Positions 26,476 to 35,563 of a stretch of DNA of 64,000 bases are shown one piece after another. The DNA comes from Haloferax marinum (GTDB lineage: Archaea > Halobacteriota > Halobacteria > Halobacteriales > Haloferacaceae): the NCBI RefSeq assembly GCF_009674625.1, contig NZ_WKJQ01000001.1, positions 2,294,001 through 2,358,000 of the forward strand, in the 5' to 3' direction. A program made the translations under genes and the position numbers. Numbering within the stretch: position 1 is the first letter of the stretch; every line of letters begins with the position of its first letter. The notes under the pieces were generated by a model. The model worked only from the letters and a program-made list of their open reading frames with translations, had not been told where the DNA came from and ran no database searches.

Positions 26476-28233
26476 ATGACCGACTACTTCGAGGTTCACG
26501 CGCGCGACGGCGCGGCCCGAATCGGGGAGTTGCGCCTCACCGATCCGGTGACGACGCCGGCGCTCGTGGACGACGTACTGGAGGACGCCGGAAGCCTCTG
26601 GGCGGCGGAACGCGAGCTGCCCGACGGGTCCGAAGACGTGCTGACCGTCCTCCCGCACCGCTCGCTCCCCGCCGGGAGTGCAGACGAGGTACGCGAGTCG
26701 TTCTCCGTGGATTACCCAGACGTCGACTATCCCTCTGTCGCCACCGTCACGGCCGACACCGCTGCGGACTACGGTGCTGACGCCTACATTCTCTCGGACG
26801 CACAGGGATTCATCGGCCACGCGCGTGGCTTCCGTGACGAGATTATCGAGGCGAAAGAGAACCTGCCGAGCGACGCCGCGCTCATGCTCTCGGGTGTCGC
26901 AACCCCTCGAAACGTCTCGCTTCTCGTCTACGCGGGTGTGGACCTCGTCGACGAGAAACGCGCCCGAGCACGCGGTCTCGAAGGGTTCTACCTCACGACC
27001 GACGGCGAATACTTCCTCGAGGACCTCGACGAATTCCCGTGTGCGTGTGCGGCCTGTCAGAAACCCGCGTCGGAGTTCACTCGTGGAGACGCTGCCGACC
27101 ACAACGTCAACGCCCTCCGCGCGGAACTCGCTCGCGTCCGCCGACGCATCCGTGACGGCCGCCTCCGTGACTATATCGAGGGGCAGGCCCGCCACGACCA
27201 GTGGTTGACCGCCACATTCCGCCGATTCGACCAACAGTACTCGTACATGGAAGAGCGGATTCCAGTCATCCGAGATACGGAACTCACGGCGGCGTCCGAG
27301 GAGTCTATCGACCGCGTGGAGATTCAGCGATTTGCCGACCGCGTGACGACGCGGTACAAGAACCGCTTCGACAACCCGCTCGTCTTGCTCCCGTGTTCTG
27401 CCAAGAAACCCTACAGTGAGTCACAGAGCCACCGCCAGTTCCAGGAAGCGGTGCAGTACCGTGCACACATGGTGTCGATGACGTCGCCGATCGGCGTCGT
27501 CCCACAGGAACTGGAACTGACCTATCCGGCACAGCACTACGACTCGGTCGTCACCGGCGACTGGTCCGAAGACGAGAAATCGTTCGTCGCCGAGGTGCTT
27601 CGCCGGTATCTCTCCCGCAACGACTACCCGCGTATCATCGCCCACCTCCCGCCAGGGGCGTACACCGAAATCGTCGAACGGGTCGCAGACGACCTCGACC
27701 TCGACGTCGAGTACACCGTCTCCGAGCACCCGACGACGACCGAATCCATCGGGAACCTGATGCGGACGCTCGACGGCGAACCCAAGTTCACTCGCGAGGA
27801 ACGCGAGCACAACGTCGTGAAAGCCATCGCCGACTACCAACTCGGACCAGGCGCGGGCGACGCACTCTTCGAGGACGTGGAACTGGAGATGACGAGTCGC
27901 TACCCCAAACTGCAAGTTTGGAACGGTGAAGGTGAGCAGTTGGCGACGATGGTGCCGCAGTACGGTGTCATCTCGTTCACGCTAGAAGGGGCGAAAGTCT
28001 GGCGTGACAGCGACGCGCCGACGAAGACGGTCGAAATCGACGGGTTCGTTCCGCACGGGTCGGTTCTCGCACCGGGTGTCGTGAACGCAGACACCGACAT
28101 CCGACCGGGCGACGAAGTCATCGTCGATGGGCCCAAGGCGTTCGCAATCGGCCGCGCGGAGATGAGCGGTGCAGAGATGGTCGAATCGACACGCGGTATC
28201 GGCGTCGAGATTCGACACGTCGAAGAGAAGTAA
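26476..28233 (+). CDS. arcS: archaeosine synthase ArcS
   Basis: The 585-aa enzyme works on preQ0-15 in tRNA to make archaeosine and is a paralogue of TgtA. The N-terminal half is a degenerate TGT barrel with CACAAC (C189, C191, C194) at the zinc-site position. The ArcS hallmark PCx3KPYx2Sx2H is present exactly at 306-319. The last 75 residues (DGFVPHGSVLAPGVVNADTD then DEVIVDGPKAFAIGRAEMSG) form the PUA RNA-binding domain. ATG 26476 follows AAGTTAATTGCC about 30 bp upstream; nine more residues from 26449 are unlikely. tgtA is about 3.7 kb upstream on the same strand. Confidence 0.96.
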   Translation: MTDYFEVHARDGAARIGELRLTDPVTTPALVDDVLEDAGSLWAAERELPDGSEDVLTVLPHRSLPAGSADEVRESFSVDYPDVDYPSVATVTADTAADYGADAYILSDAQGFIGHARGFRDEIIEAKENLPSDAALMLSGVATPRNVSLLVYAGVDLVDEKRARARGLEGFYLTTDGEYFLEDLDEFPCACAACQKPASEFTRGDAADHNVNALRAELARVRRRIRDGRLRDYIEGQARHDQWLTATFRRFDQQYSYMEERIPVIRDTELTAASEESIDRVEIQRFADRVTTRYKNRFDNPLVLLPCSAKKPYSESQSHRQFQEAVQYRAHMVSMTSPIGVVPQELELTYPAQHYDSVVTGDWSEDEKSFVAEVLRRYLSRNDYPRIIAHLPPGAYTEIVERVADDLDLDVEYTVSEHPTTTESIGNLMRTLDGEPKFTREEREHNVVKAIADYQLGPGAGDALFEDVELEMTSRYPKLQVWNGEGEQLATMVPQYGVISFTLEGAKVWRDSDAPTKTVEIDGFVPHGSVLAPGVVNADTDIRPGDEVIVDGPKAFAIGRAEMSGAEMVESTRGIGVEIRHVEEK

Positions 28234-28397
28234 CTCACCCTCTCGACCGCCTGCCGAATCACGGTCGTACTTCGGTGAGACGTGGACTGGACGGCGCTTC
28301 TGGAGTGTTCTGATGCGACTCTGAACAGTATTGTACACTCGAAGAACCATCCACATTGTCTAATTTTAAATACTATTCCGAACAAACATTTTGTGCG

Positions 28398-28667
28398 ATG
28401 GTTGAACAAGAGGGGGACTCTGGGGGGCTCGACGAGCTCCCCGACGACGGGTCGATAGATTGGGCAATCACTCGGGCACTGTTGGCTGCGAACGACGCGA
28501 CGTCGGCAGCACTCGAGATGCATCTCGTACAGACACAGTACCGTGGGGACGATGGGTCGAACTCGGCAGCGATACGGCAACACATCGACGAGGCGATCGA
28601 GCACCACGAACAGATTATCGAAGACCTTCGGTTCGCTCGTGAGGCTGTCGACCACAGAAGCACGTGA
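28398..28667 (+). CDS. hypothetical acidic protein (89 aa)
   Basis: From ATG 28398 (MVEQEGDSGG) the protein is acidic with two amphipathic helices (WAITRALLAANDATSAALEM and IDEAIEHHEQIIEDLRFA). TTTTAAATA lies about 30 bp upstream, suiting a leaderless transcript and this start. No domain recognised; a small helical hairpin is likely. Confidence 0.7.
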   Translation: MVEQEGDSGGLDELPDDGSIDWAITRALLAANDATSAALEMHLVQTQYRGDDGSNSAAIRQHIDEAIEHHEQIIEDLRFAREAVDHRST

Positions 28668-28768
28668 AACACAGTATCGGTTTAGAATTGATTGGTTCCC
28701 TCCGCTGTCGCCCAAATCCTCACGATAGTGTGGGGTGTTTATTTAACACGTAACACAAACAACTTAAC

Positions 28769-29080
28769 ATGAAGTTGGCCGTCCCGACTGACTTTGATAT
28801 ACTCGAGGCGCTCTCCGATGGGAGGCGGAACACCGCTGTAAACCTCTCGTATATCCTCGACAAGAACCGTTCGTACATCAACACACGTCTGCCGATTCTC
28901 GCAGACTACGGACTCTTGGACCGAGTCGGGCCCGCTCCGAAGTCCGGATTGTACGAAATTACCAGAAAGGGAGAAGTCGTCGTCGAGAACCGCGAGAAGT
29001 ACCGAGCTGACGGCGTCGATTTCGACGAACTCGTCGAGTCCGAACTCAGGGCACGGACTGCCACCGACGAATCTGAATAG
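28769..29080 (+). CDS. PhiH1-repressor-like winged-helix protein
   Basis: The 103-aa protein matches the haloarchaeal phage PhiH1 repressor-like group: DFDILEALSDGRRNTAVNLS, then YILDKNRSYINTRLPILADY as recognition region, GLLDRVGPAPKSGLYEITRK as wing. These are predicted DNA-binding regulators present in many copies in haloarchaeal chromosomes. AT-rich TTTATTTAACACG upstream is the likely promoter, also free to serve the previous gene's end. No target gene can be named. Confidence 0.85.
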   Translation: MKLAVPTDFDILEALSDGRRNTAVNLSYILDKNRSYINTRLPILADYGLLDRVGPAPKSGLYEITRKGEVVVENREKYRADGVDFDELVESELRARTATDESE

Positions 29081-29251
29081 ATACCGACGCGCCATACCGA
29101 AGGTCTGGGACGGCCTTCGGAGGCACCCCGGCGCGTTTCTCTTTCTCGTCGACTGCCACATGGTTTCAGCAGTCGTCGCCATCGGAGTGTAACCCACCCA
29201 CTGGACAGTGACGTCGCCGCCTTTTTGCTATCCGGTCACTCACTGCACGGT

Positions 29252-29644
29252 ATGGCTGTCGAAGAACTCTCTCTCGGTGTCCCGAAGCCCATCATCGACT
29301 CGTTGCCAGAGTCGGATGGCGCGGCCGCACAGGATATGCAGAAGGCCGTTCACGGCCTCGAAACTCGCTTGAACCGCGCGATTACGAACGCCGAATCAGA
29401 GTCGGAGGCCGCGGAGTACGTCGTAGACGCCATCGAGCGACTCGAAGACCACTACCAGAAGTACGACGAGTTCGTCCCGGAACTTCGGGCGTGGGGACAG
29501 TCGCCGATTTACGCCATCGCGTGGCGGAATCTGCAGGCCGACCTCATCTTACAACTCCAGGAGTACGACTGGTTGAAACCGCACGTCGACCGTGAGCGGA
29601 ACTTCCGACTGGTCGACGACGGTATCCGGTTCGGGAAGCGCTGA
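29252..29644 (+). CDS. conserved-looking hypothetical protein (130 aa)
   Basis: The acidic, helix-rich protein (AAQDMQKAVHGLETRLNRAI, AEYVVDAIERLEDHYQKYDE, YAIAWRNLQADLILQLQEYD) has no catalytic motif that I recognise and no membrane segment. Composition and codon use are those of the backbone, so it is very probably a real cytoplasmic protein. ATG 29252 is favoured over 29225, which is not acidic. Confidence 0.75.
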   Translation: MAVEELSLGVPKPIIDSLPESDGAAAQDMQKAVHGLETRLNRAITNAESESEAAEYVVDAIERLEDHYQKYDEFVPELRAWGQSPIYAIAWRNLQADLILQLQEYDWLKPHVDRERNFRLVDDGIRFGKR

Positions 29645-30212
29645 GTCTCCTCGCCTACACCCAACTGCAAACCGTCGGACGTCTCGACTCGCGTCTACAT
29701 CACTTTTGTAGCTGGACAGTATTGTTCTCTATTGAATTACTGCTTGGCTTCGAACTCGTTCTAAAACACGAGTTTGAACGCTTTAGAATGCTTAGATTGT
29801 TGTCTGAGCCCGTGATGGAGTCAGCAAATCTGGCCGTAATGTAATTTTTTGTGGTTCATGTATGAGTGGGCGAATTTGGTTCCCACTCCAACCATAGAAA
29901 TATACTTGGCGGCGAAACCATCCGTTATATTTGTGGAAAATTGCGGTGGTTCAATATCGTGTCTGCAAATAGTATTGCGAAAAAATGGAACTTCTACTCC
30001 TCGTCTACACCCACCATCTCCGTTTACACTGTGGGGTGGTCGTCCCCACGAGACAGTGTTCCGTCGTCGCTCGACGACTCGGTTCTAGAGAGTGCTCACC
30101 GTCCACACTGAACTGCAACACGATTCCGCTGTACACCTCGGTACTCCGGTATCTGCTCACTCAGACGTGTCCACACGCCAAGATTTAATTACGTTGTCAG
30201 TCTCTATCAGCT
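29645..30212. other. 568-bp AT-richer spacer with nested inverted repeats
   Basis: No gene is supported. AACTCGT (29753) pairs with ACGAGTT (29768), and TTCTAAA (29759) pairs with TTTAGAA (29782), giving overlapping alternative hairpins in otherwise GC-rich backbone. This may be a mobile-element remnant. Confidence 0.45.
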
Positions 30213-31130
30213 ATGGACGAACACGACGAGACGGAGTCACACGTATCGTCTGACTCCGACGAGGGGGACTCGTCGTCACTTGCAAAGCTGGCCGAGTCGG
30301 TTCCATCAGTCTCGGTTGCAACCGAACAGTCCCACGGAGATATCGCTAGCGACGACACGCACGGGACCGGTGAGTCGTCTCAGTCGACGTCGCTTTCGGA
30401 GCTCGCACAATCGATTCGCGGCAAGCGGACAGCCACGAACGAACGCGCCGATGGTGACCAGTCATCGACAGAGTGGGGGTTCGACGACAGTGAACGCGAC
30501 CCCTTCGATGCGGACGTCGAACTCGATTCGGAAGCAGCAGCGGTCGTAGACAGCGTCAAAGACGAGGCGGCCATCTTGCTCGTCGGCCCGAGTGAGTGCC
30601 AGATGGTACGTGTACTCTGTCGACAGTTGATGACACCGAAGCCGGGGTCGACGAATCACCGCCAACTGCTGGTGTCGGCCGATACTCACTTGCAGCAACA
30701 GCGCGAAATCCTCCGACGTATTCGGCACGAATCGGTCGATTCACAGGTTCTCGTCGACGCACAATCGTACACTACCTCGAACACCGTCGACGACTACGAC
30801 GAGATGGTGAGAGTACTGAACGTCCCAACGGCGCGAGACGTCCGTCGAATCGGAATTCTGACCACGAAAGTACTGACCGAGTGGGCTGACACCGAGACGC
30901 CGAGCACCGTCTGCCTTCACACGTTGTCGGGCCTCCTCGACGCTGTCGACGATGCCGAACGAGTCTTCCGATTCGTCCACCTCCTCCAGGAACGAATTCG
31001 TGCGTCGAGTGCTCGGGGACTCTTCTATCTCGACCCAGCGCGCCACGACGAACAGACGATTCGGACGTTCTTTTCGCTGTTCGATACGATACTGGAATAC
31101 GACGTCGATGGGTCACTCGAGTCGCTGTGA
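30213..31130 (+). CDS. DUF7504 family protein
   Basis: The first 110 residues of this 305-aa protein are Ser/Asp-rich and disordered-looking, with two copies of a SLSELAQSI or SSLAKLAESV motif. From about 118 the family domain begins: AAILLVGPSECQMVRVLCRQ, HRQLLVSADTHLQQQREILR, TVCLHTLSGLLDAVDDAERV with FRFVHLLQERI, and GLFYLDPARHDEQTIRTFFS. This is the RecA-like fold of haloarchaeal DUF7504 without an evident GKT, so ATP binding is doubtful. A role near signalling or regulation is usual but unproved. Confidence 0.85.
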   Translation: MDEHDETESHVSSDSDEGDSSSLAKLAESVPSVSVATEQSHGDIASDDTHGTGESSQSTSLSELAQSIRGKRTATNERADGDQSSTEWGFDDSERDPFDADVELDSEAAAVVDSVKDEAAILLVGPSECQMVRVLCRQLMTPKPGSTNHRQLLVSADTHLQQQREILRRIRHESVDSQVLVDAQSYTTSNTVDDYDEMVRVLNVPTARDVRRIGILTTKVLTEWADTETPSTVCLHTLSGLLDAVDDAERVFRFVHLLQERIRASSARGLFYLDPARHDEQTIRTFFSLFDTILEYDVDGSLESL

Positions 31131-31145
31131 GTGGGTTCGAGTGGT

Positions 31146-32231
31146 CTACGTGAGCCACTGAAATTCGGTTTCGTCCGGTGACGTCCCGGCCGACTCGTCT
31201 CCATCTTGGGGCGTTGGTTGTCCCGACTCTCCACTTGACTCACCTGTATCTGTCTGGCGGTCGGTTTCGTCAGGCCTCACCTCGTTGGATGCCGATTGTT
31301 CGTCTTTTTCTTCTTCTTCTTTTTCTTCGTTGGCCGTCGCAACCGGCTCAGTCTCGTCGTCACGGTGTGTCGTTGGGCGTTCGTCGAGTGACGACCCTGA
31401 TTGTACTTTCGGGGATGGCGACGCAGTCGCTCCTGTCCTGGTCGTCGCCGTGTACGACGTGAAGACGAACCAGTTCGTCTCTTTGTTCACACCGGTCAGC
31501 TGTCGGTCGCAGTTCGGACAGTTCGGAGTCGTCAGCAGTGCGAAGTCGAGAGACTCCCCACACTGCTCACAGTCGGCTATGTACGTCCCGAGGTCACGCG
31601 CTTCTTCCTTGATTCGACGGAGTTTGTCGTGCTCAGCCCGGAGTTGTCGAATCTCTGCGCGGTACTGTGTCTGCATATCGGAAATCCGAGTGTCGCGTTC
31701 GTCGCCTCCCCGAACGAGATAGTCGAGAATCGTCTGCAGATGGTCGAACTCGTCGTCCATCCGGTCGTGGAGACGGTCTTGTTCTGTTTCGAGTGTGGAC
31801 CTGACCGCTTCGACTGTCTCGGCGAGTTCGTCGACCGACCCCTGTGTTGCTTCGACTTCTTCCAGTCTGTCTGCGAGTGACTGCACCGATTCGAAGAGCT
31901 CGGCACGCCGACGTGACGCTGCCTCGAGTTCTGTCTGGAGTGCTTCGACGGTGTCGAGTACCTCGTTGCGTTCGGATTCGGTCACGGTCACACCCCTGTG
32001 TCGTTCGCCTGCGTCCCAGTGGTCGTTCGTTCCCTGTTCGCCCGTCTGCGGTGTGTGTTTCTTCTCTCCCAACACCTGTGTAATCTGTTCGAGCGTCCAG
32101 TACGAGTCGAGTAACTGTTCCAGAACGTGTTCCCGAGAACTATCTCGCTCGCTCGCTTTCTGTGCGACCCACTCTTCGAACGTCGACGTAGCGACCTCTC
32201 GGTCACGTCGCTCTGGCGACTCGTTTGACAT
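31146..32231 (-). CDS. coiled-coil protein with zinc-finger motif
   Basis: The 361-aa protein has a helical start (TFEEWVAQKA then HVLEQLLDSYWTLEQI), a long coiled coil from about 85 to 215 (SERNEVLDTVEALQTELEAA and onward), then CEQCGESLDFALLTTPNCPNC, a four-Cys zinc ribbon near 220-245. The last 110 residues are a highly acidic, Glu/Ser/Thr-rich tail. It converges on the DUF7504 gene with a 15-bp gap and diverges from the DUF5305 gene. Function unknown; a structural or DNA-associated role is only a guess. Confidence 0.8.
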   Translation of the reverse strand: MSNESPERRDREVATSTFEEWVAQKASERDSSREHVLEQLLDSYWTLEQITQVLGEKKHTPQTGEQGTNDHWDAGERHRGVTVTESERNEVLDTVEALQTELEAASRRRAELFESVQSLADRLEEVEATQGSVDELAETVEAVRSTLETEQDRLHDRMDDEFDHLQTILDYLVRGGDERDTRISDMQTQYRAEIRQLRAEHDKLRRIKEEARDLGTYIADCEQCGESLDFALLTTPNCPNCDRQLTGVNKETNWFVFTSYTATTRTGATASPSPKVQSGSSLDERPTTHRDDETEPVATANEEKEEEEKDEQSASNEVRPDETDRQTDTGESSGESGQPTPQDGDESAGTSPDETEFQWLT

Positions 32232-32348
32232 CCTTTGACACTCTCAATGCTGTGATATTCCCAACTCTAGGACAAAAGTTTTGTTGACTGTTGACAATAT
32301 CGACTCGCATGGCTTTGCCTCGTCTGGAACCATCCACGCTCACCCACA

Positions 32349-33371
32349 ATGGCGCTTGAAGACCGTCTCGAACTGTTCGTCACACAGCATGCGCGCCCGC
32401 TCGTCGCGCTCTTCGCAGTCGCAGGCATCCTCTGTCTCGTCGGCGCAGGCTACATCTTCTTCACACCGACGACACAGACTGTCTCGGAGGAGGTCAACGT
32501 CCAGACCATCGAATCGGCAGTCGAGACGAGTGCCGTCGTCACGGGTGAGTCTTCGCTGTACGACCGTGGGGAGACCCTCGAAAACCGGTCTGCATACTTC
32601 ATCTCCGCGGCACCGGTCCTCTCGTTTCACGTCCAGACGGACGTTCCGTCGGACCAGCCCGTAACGGTCTCCCAGCAACTCACGATGGAGACAGTCGGTG
32701 TTCGAGATGGCGAGCCGTTTTATCGGTCTGCGGAGACGCTTCTCGAAGAACAGCGGCGTGTTTCGAACGGCAGTGTCGTTGCGGTCCGGTCGATAAACGT
32801 CTCTGAGATACGAGACGAACTCCAGACGAAGCGCGCCGAGACGGACGGAATCGGTCGGTTCCGCGTCCGTCTCCAACTGAACGTCACGTACCAGACTGAC
32901 TCGTACGAAGGGACGATTACGACGAGCGCACCGTTCGTCATCTCCGGGCAAGCGTACTATCTCGATGGGTCGGTTGCCGATTCGAAGACACACTCGACGG
33001 CAGTCCAACGGGCGGTTCCACAACCGGCCAACCCACTCGAATACGGTGGTCTGACACTGCTTGCTCTCGTGTCGTTCGGACTCTGTGGGTTCGTCATCCG
33101 GACCGAAGACACCACCGACCCCGAAGCGCTTCGGACCCGAATCTCTCACAGCAGACACGACGAGTGGATTTCGGAAGGTGAGTTCCCGACCGAATCCGAA
33201 AAACAGTACATCTCGATTCGGACGTTGGCGGACCTCGTCGACGTGGCGATCGACACCAACCGGCGCGTCATCTACGACCCGGACATCGACGTGTACGCCG
33301 TCATCGACGGAAGTGAGATTTACTACTACTCGACCGACGACCTTCATGCTCGTGCGTGGTTGAACCTCTGA
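32349..33371 (+). CDS. DUF5305 family membrane protein
   Basis: The 340-aa protein has one helix near the start (PLVALFAVAGILCLVGAGYI) and a second at about 225-245 (GGLTLLALVSFGLCGFVI), enclosing an extracellular beta-rich domain, with a cytosolic tail that ends in YDPDIDVYAVIDGSEIYYYS. This is the DUF5305 plan. Such genes are repeatedly found with SipW-like signal peptidases and TasA-like secreted proteins, and here that set follows within 3 kb. I infer a role in making or anchoring that surface material. Confidence 0.85.
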   Translation: MALEDRLELFVTQHARPLVALFAVAGILCLVGAGYIFFTPTTQTVSEEVNVQTIESAVETSAVVTGESSLYDRGETLENRSAYFISAAPVLSFHVQTDVPSDQPVTVSQQLTMETVGVRDGEPFYRSAETLLEEQRRVSNGSVVAVRSINVSEIRDELQTKRAETDGIGRFRVRLQLNVTYQTDSYEGTITTSAPFVISGQAYYLDGSVADSKTHSTAVQRAVPQPANPLEYGGLTLLALVSFGLCGFVIRTEDTTDPEALRTRISHSRHDEWISEGEFPTESEKQYISIRTLADLVDVAIDTNRRVIYDPDIDVYAVIDGSEIYYYSTDDLHARAWLNL

Positions 33372-33476
33372 ACGCACCCAGTCGTCGGACTCCCTGACCC
33401 GCTAGCTGCCACCCGTATTTCTGAACCGGCCTCTCAGTACTCTACGTCTGCTCACCGTTCGAGGAGACGCTCGAAC

Positions 33477-33560
33477 CACTCTCACAACCCACTTTTCACG
33501 GTGGCTCTCTCACAACCCACTTTTCACGGTGGCTCTCTCACAACCCGCTTTTCACGGTGG
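33477..33560. repeat. three tandem 28-bp repeats
   Basis: Units start at 33477, 33505 and 33533 and share CTCACAACCCACTTTTCACG then GTGG; the third has one change (CCCGCTTT). The third unit contains the stop codon (33552-33554) and last codons of the minus-strand DUF7344 gene, so the array duplicates the gene's 3' end. Confidence 0.9.
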
Positions 33561-34124
33561 TTGGTCGAAGTTCTCGAACCGATATCGGCGATTGGTCAGT
33601 GAGTGATACGTCGCGGACACGGTGAACGCCGCGACGATTACTGTCGGATAGGTCAACGCTGGAATCGCGCCGGTCGGAAGGACGCCCGCCCAAAGTCCAG
33701 CGACCACGACACACGACAGAAGCGAGAGTCCGAGGTAGTACACGCCCCACGGAATCGAGTTCTCCGGCACGATGTCGAGGTAGATATCGAGTCGCTCGGT
33801 TCGTTCTGTCAGTTCGACTTCTCCGTCGTCGTAGGTGATGATACCAGCACGCTCGAGTCGGGGGAGATGCGTCTGCTGGAGTGAGGTGTACACTGTCTTT
33901 CGCTCCGCCGACCCGAGTTCGTCGATCGTTTTGTCTTTCTCCCACGCAGCAACCTGTTCGGCGAGGTCCGAGAGTGTGATCGGTTCGTTCTCCCGTTTGC
34001 AGTGGTGGATGATGTACCGTCGTCGGTGGTTGCTCATGAGGTCGAAGATTTCGTCTTTCGGAAGACTCCCCTCCTCTGTGGGTGTGTCTCTCCTGAGCAA
34101 CCCCCCTGCACCGCTCTTACCCAT
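33552..34124 (-). CDS. DUF7344 regulator with two membrane helices
   Basis: The 190-aa protein has a DUF7344 winged-helix domain (IFDLMSNHRRRYIIHHCKRE, TLSDLAEQVAAWEKDK, ERKTVYTSLQQTHLPRLERA then GIITYDDGEVEL) followed by two hydrophobic helices (WGVYYLGLSLLSCVVVAGLW and ALTYPTVIVAAFTVSATYH). A membrane-bound DNA-binding regulator is suggested. Its place at the edge of the secreted-protein cluster makes that cluster the probable target. The stop codon lies in a 28-bp tandem repeat. Confidence 0.88.
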   Translation of the reverse strand: MGKSGAGGLLRRDTPTEEGSLPKDEIFDLMSNHRRRYIIHHCKRENEPITLSDLAEQVAAWEKDKTIDELGSAERKTVYTSLQQTHLPRLERAGIITYDDGEVELTERTERLDIYLDIVPENSIPWGVYYLGLSLLSCVVVAGLWAGVLPTGAIPALTYPTVIVAAFTVSATYHSLTNRRYRFENFDQPP

Positions 34125-34195
34125 TTGTCATTTGAGTGTATTATCTGGGTGTATATATTTTCTCGCACGGACGACACTCTGTCCGTGTGTGATGG

Positions 34196-34813
34196 TTACG
34201 AATCGGGCCACTCCGTATGGATTCGAAGTGTCACGTTGTAGTCGTCGGGGTTTGGGAGGTTTTCGAGCGTCTGGCCTTCTCCAGTCGGGACAAGATCGAC
34301 CTGTAGTCCAAATGGAACCGCCTCGCCGGGTTCGAGGACGCTATCGGCGACAGAGTCTGCAAGACTCACGGCAAGGAGATTCTCCCCGGACGTCCCCGTC
34401 GAATCGAGTGTCTCGTCCGCTGTGGTCACCTGCAGTGCTGCCTCGACTGCGCCGAGTGTCTCTGCTGAGAGACTGTCACTCGTCGCCTCGAACGAGAAGT
34501 AGACTCCCGAGAGAGCCTCTGTCGATACGTTTGTGAGGAGGACGATGTCTTCGAAGCGCGTCACTGCACGCGTGTTGAGGCCGCCGTTTCCACCACCCGG
34601 TGTGATGGCACTCACGCTCCCGTCTGTGTCCGTTTGGACGTGAACTGGTGGGTCGTTCACCGGGGTCAACTCGATGTCGCCACCGCCCGTGTCGACGACG
34701 CGGAACGACGCGTCTGAAGACGACTGCACGACCCCCGCTGCCCCTTCCCCAGCGATACCACCGACGACGAAGAGATTGCCCATTGCGAAGAGTGTTTGAC
34801 GACGTGTAGGCAT
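34196..34813 (-). CDS. secreted TasA/DUF1102-like protein
   Basis: The 205-aa protein opens with MPTRRQTLFAMGNLFVVGGI, a twin-Arg/Sec-type signal, then SSDASFRVVDTGGGDIELTP and a beta-rich acidic domain with LLTNVSTEALSGVYFSFEA and ALQVTTADETLDST. The SxASFRVV start after the signal is shared with the next gene. This is the style of archaeal DUF1102/TasA-like proteins, cut by SipW-type signal peptidases and able, in characterised cases, to form fibres. No membrane anchor follows the signal. Fibre formation here is inference from family and neighbours. Confidence 0.8.
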   Translation of the reverse strand: MPTRRQTLFAMGNLFVVGGIAGEGAAGVVQSSSDASFRVVDTGGGDIELTPVNDPPVHVQTDTDGSVSAITPGGGNGGLNTRAVTRFEDIVLLTNVSTEALSGVYFSFEATSDSLSAETLGAVEAALQVTTADETLDSTGTSGENLLAVSLADSVADSVLEPGEAVPFGLQVDLVPTGEGQTLENLPNPDDYNVTLRIHTEWPDS

Positions 34814-34844
34814 GTGGGCACCGAGATTGGGAGTTGGTGGAGTG

Positions 34845-35504
34845 CTACTGTTGGTTTGCGACTGCGGTCACTTCGTCGATGAGGACGGCGTTCTCGCTGT
34901 CGCCGGTGAACGACCCGGAGACGAAGTTCGCGATACTATCTGTCTGTAGGACTTTCAGACCCACCGTCTCCGAGGTTCCTGCTTCGACCGAGACGTAGTT
35001 CATCGGGTCGTACTGTGCATCACCCCAGTCGGAGGAGACGGTCTTCGTCGTCGACGCCCCGTGTGTGAACTGGAACGCCTGGACGACGTCCGTCTTCGGG
35101 ATACTTCCGTCGTCGACAGCAGCACCGAATCCCGTGTAGGTAAACCCAACGTCGTACCCCGTGCTGTCGGTGCTGTTGTTCGTGATTTTGAGGATGTCAC
35201 CGAAATCGTGGTCCTGCGTCGCCGTGACCGCGACCTGTATCGTGACCATCTGCCCGCCGTTTCCACTTACTGTTGCCACGGGGAGGTCGTTCGGTTCGAG
35301 CGTCGCGAAGTCGATGGTCCCGTTCTTGACGACGTCCGCCCCCACCGAATCCGCAGGGTCGATTCGAACGTCTGCTCCCGGTGAGACGACGCGGAAACTC
35401 CCGTCGCTGTTGCTCGAGACGACGTCTACGGCGCCCATTCCGAGTGCTGTCCCGACTCCGAGAGAGAGTGTTCCAATTGCGGTGAGGACGTTTCGTCGTT
35501 TCAT
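34845..35504 (-). CDS. secreted TasA/DUF1102-like protein
   Basis: The 219-aa protein begins MKRRNVLTAIGTLSLGVGTA and continues SNSDGSFRVVSPGADVRIDP, matching the preceding paralogue. The rest is beta-rich (MVTIQVAVTATQDHDFGDIL, ITNNSTDSTGYDVGFTYTGF, NYVSVEAGTSETVGLKVLQT) and acidic, with no C-terminal anchor. It is separated by 31 bp from the downstream gene, so both are probably co-transcribed. It is a likely substrate of the signal peptidase at 36446-37606. Confidence 0.82.
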   Translation of the reverse strand: MKRRNVLTAIGTLSLGVGTALGMGAVDVVSSNSDGSFRVVSPGADVRIDPADSVGADVVKNGTIDFATLEPNDLPVATVSGNGGQMVTIQVAVTATQDHDFGDILKITNNSTDSTGYDVGFTYTGFGAAVDDGSIPKTDVVQAFQFTHGASTTKTVSSDWGDAQYDPMNYVSVEAGTSETVGLKVLQTDSIANFVSGSFTGDSENAVLIDEVTAVANQQ

Positions 35505-35563
35505 TGCGTTGTACTCATATTGACTGTAATCGGTTGCGTGTCGTTCGAATACTCCAGTGTGTA

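Noticed and set aside
29645..30212. Insertion sequence in the AT-rich gap
   Set aside because: Nested inverted repeats are present but no transposase fragment or target-site duplication can be seen.
33477..33560. CRISPR array
   Set aside because: The 28-bp units are directly tandem without spacers.
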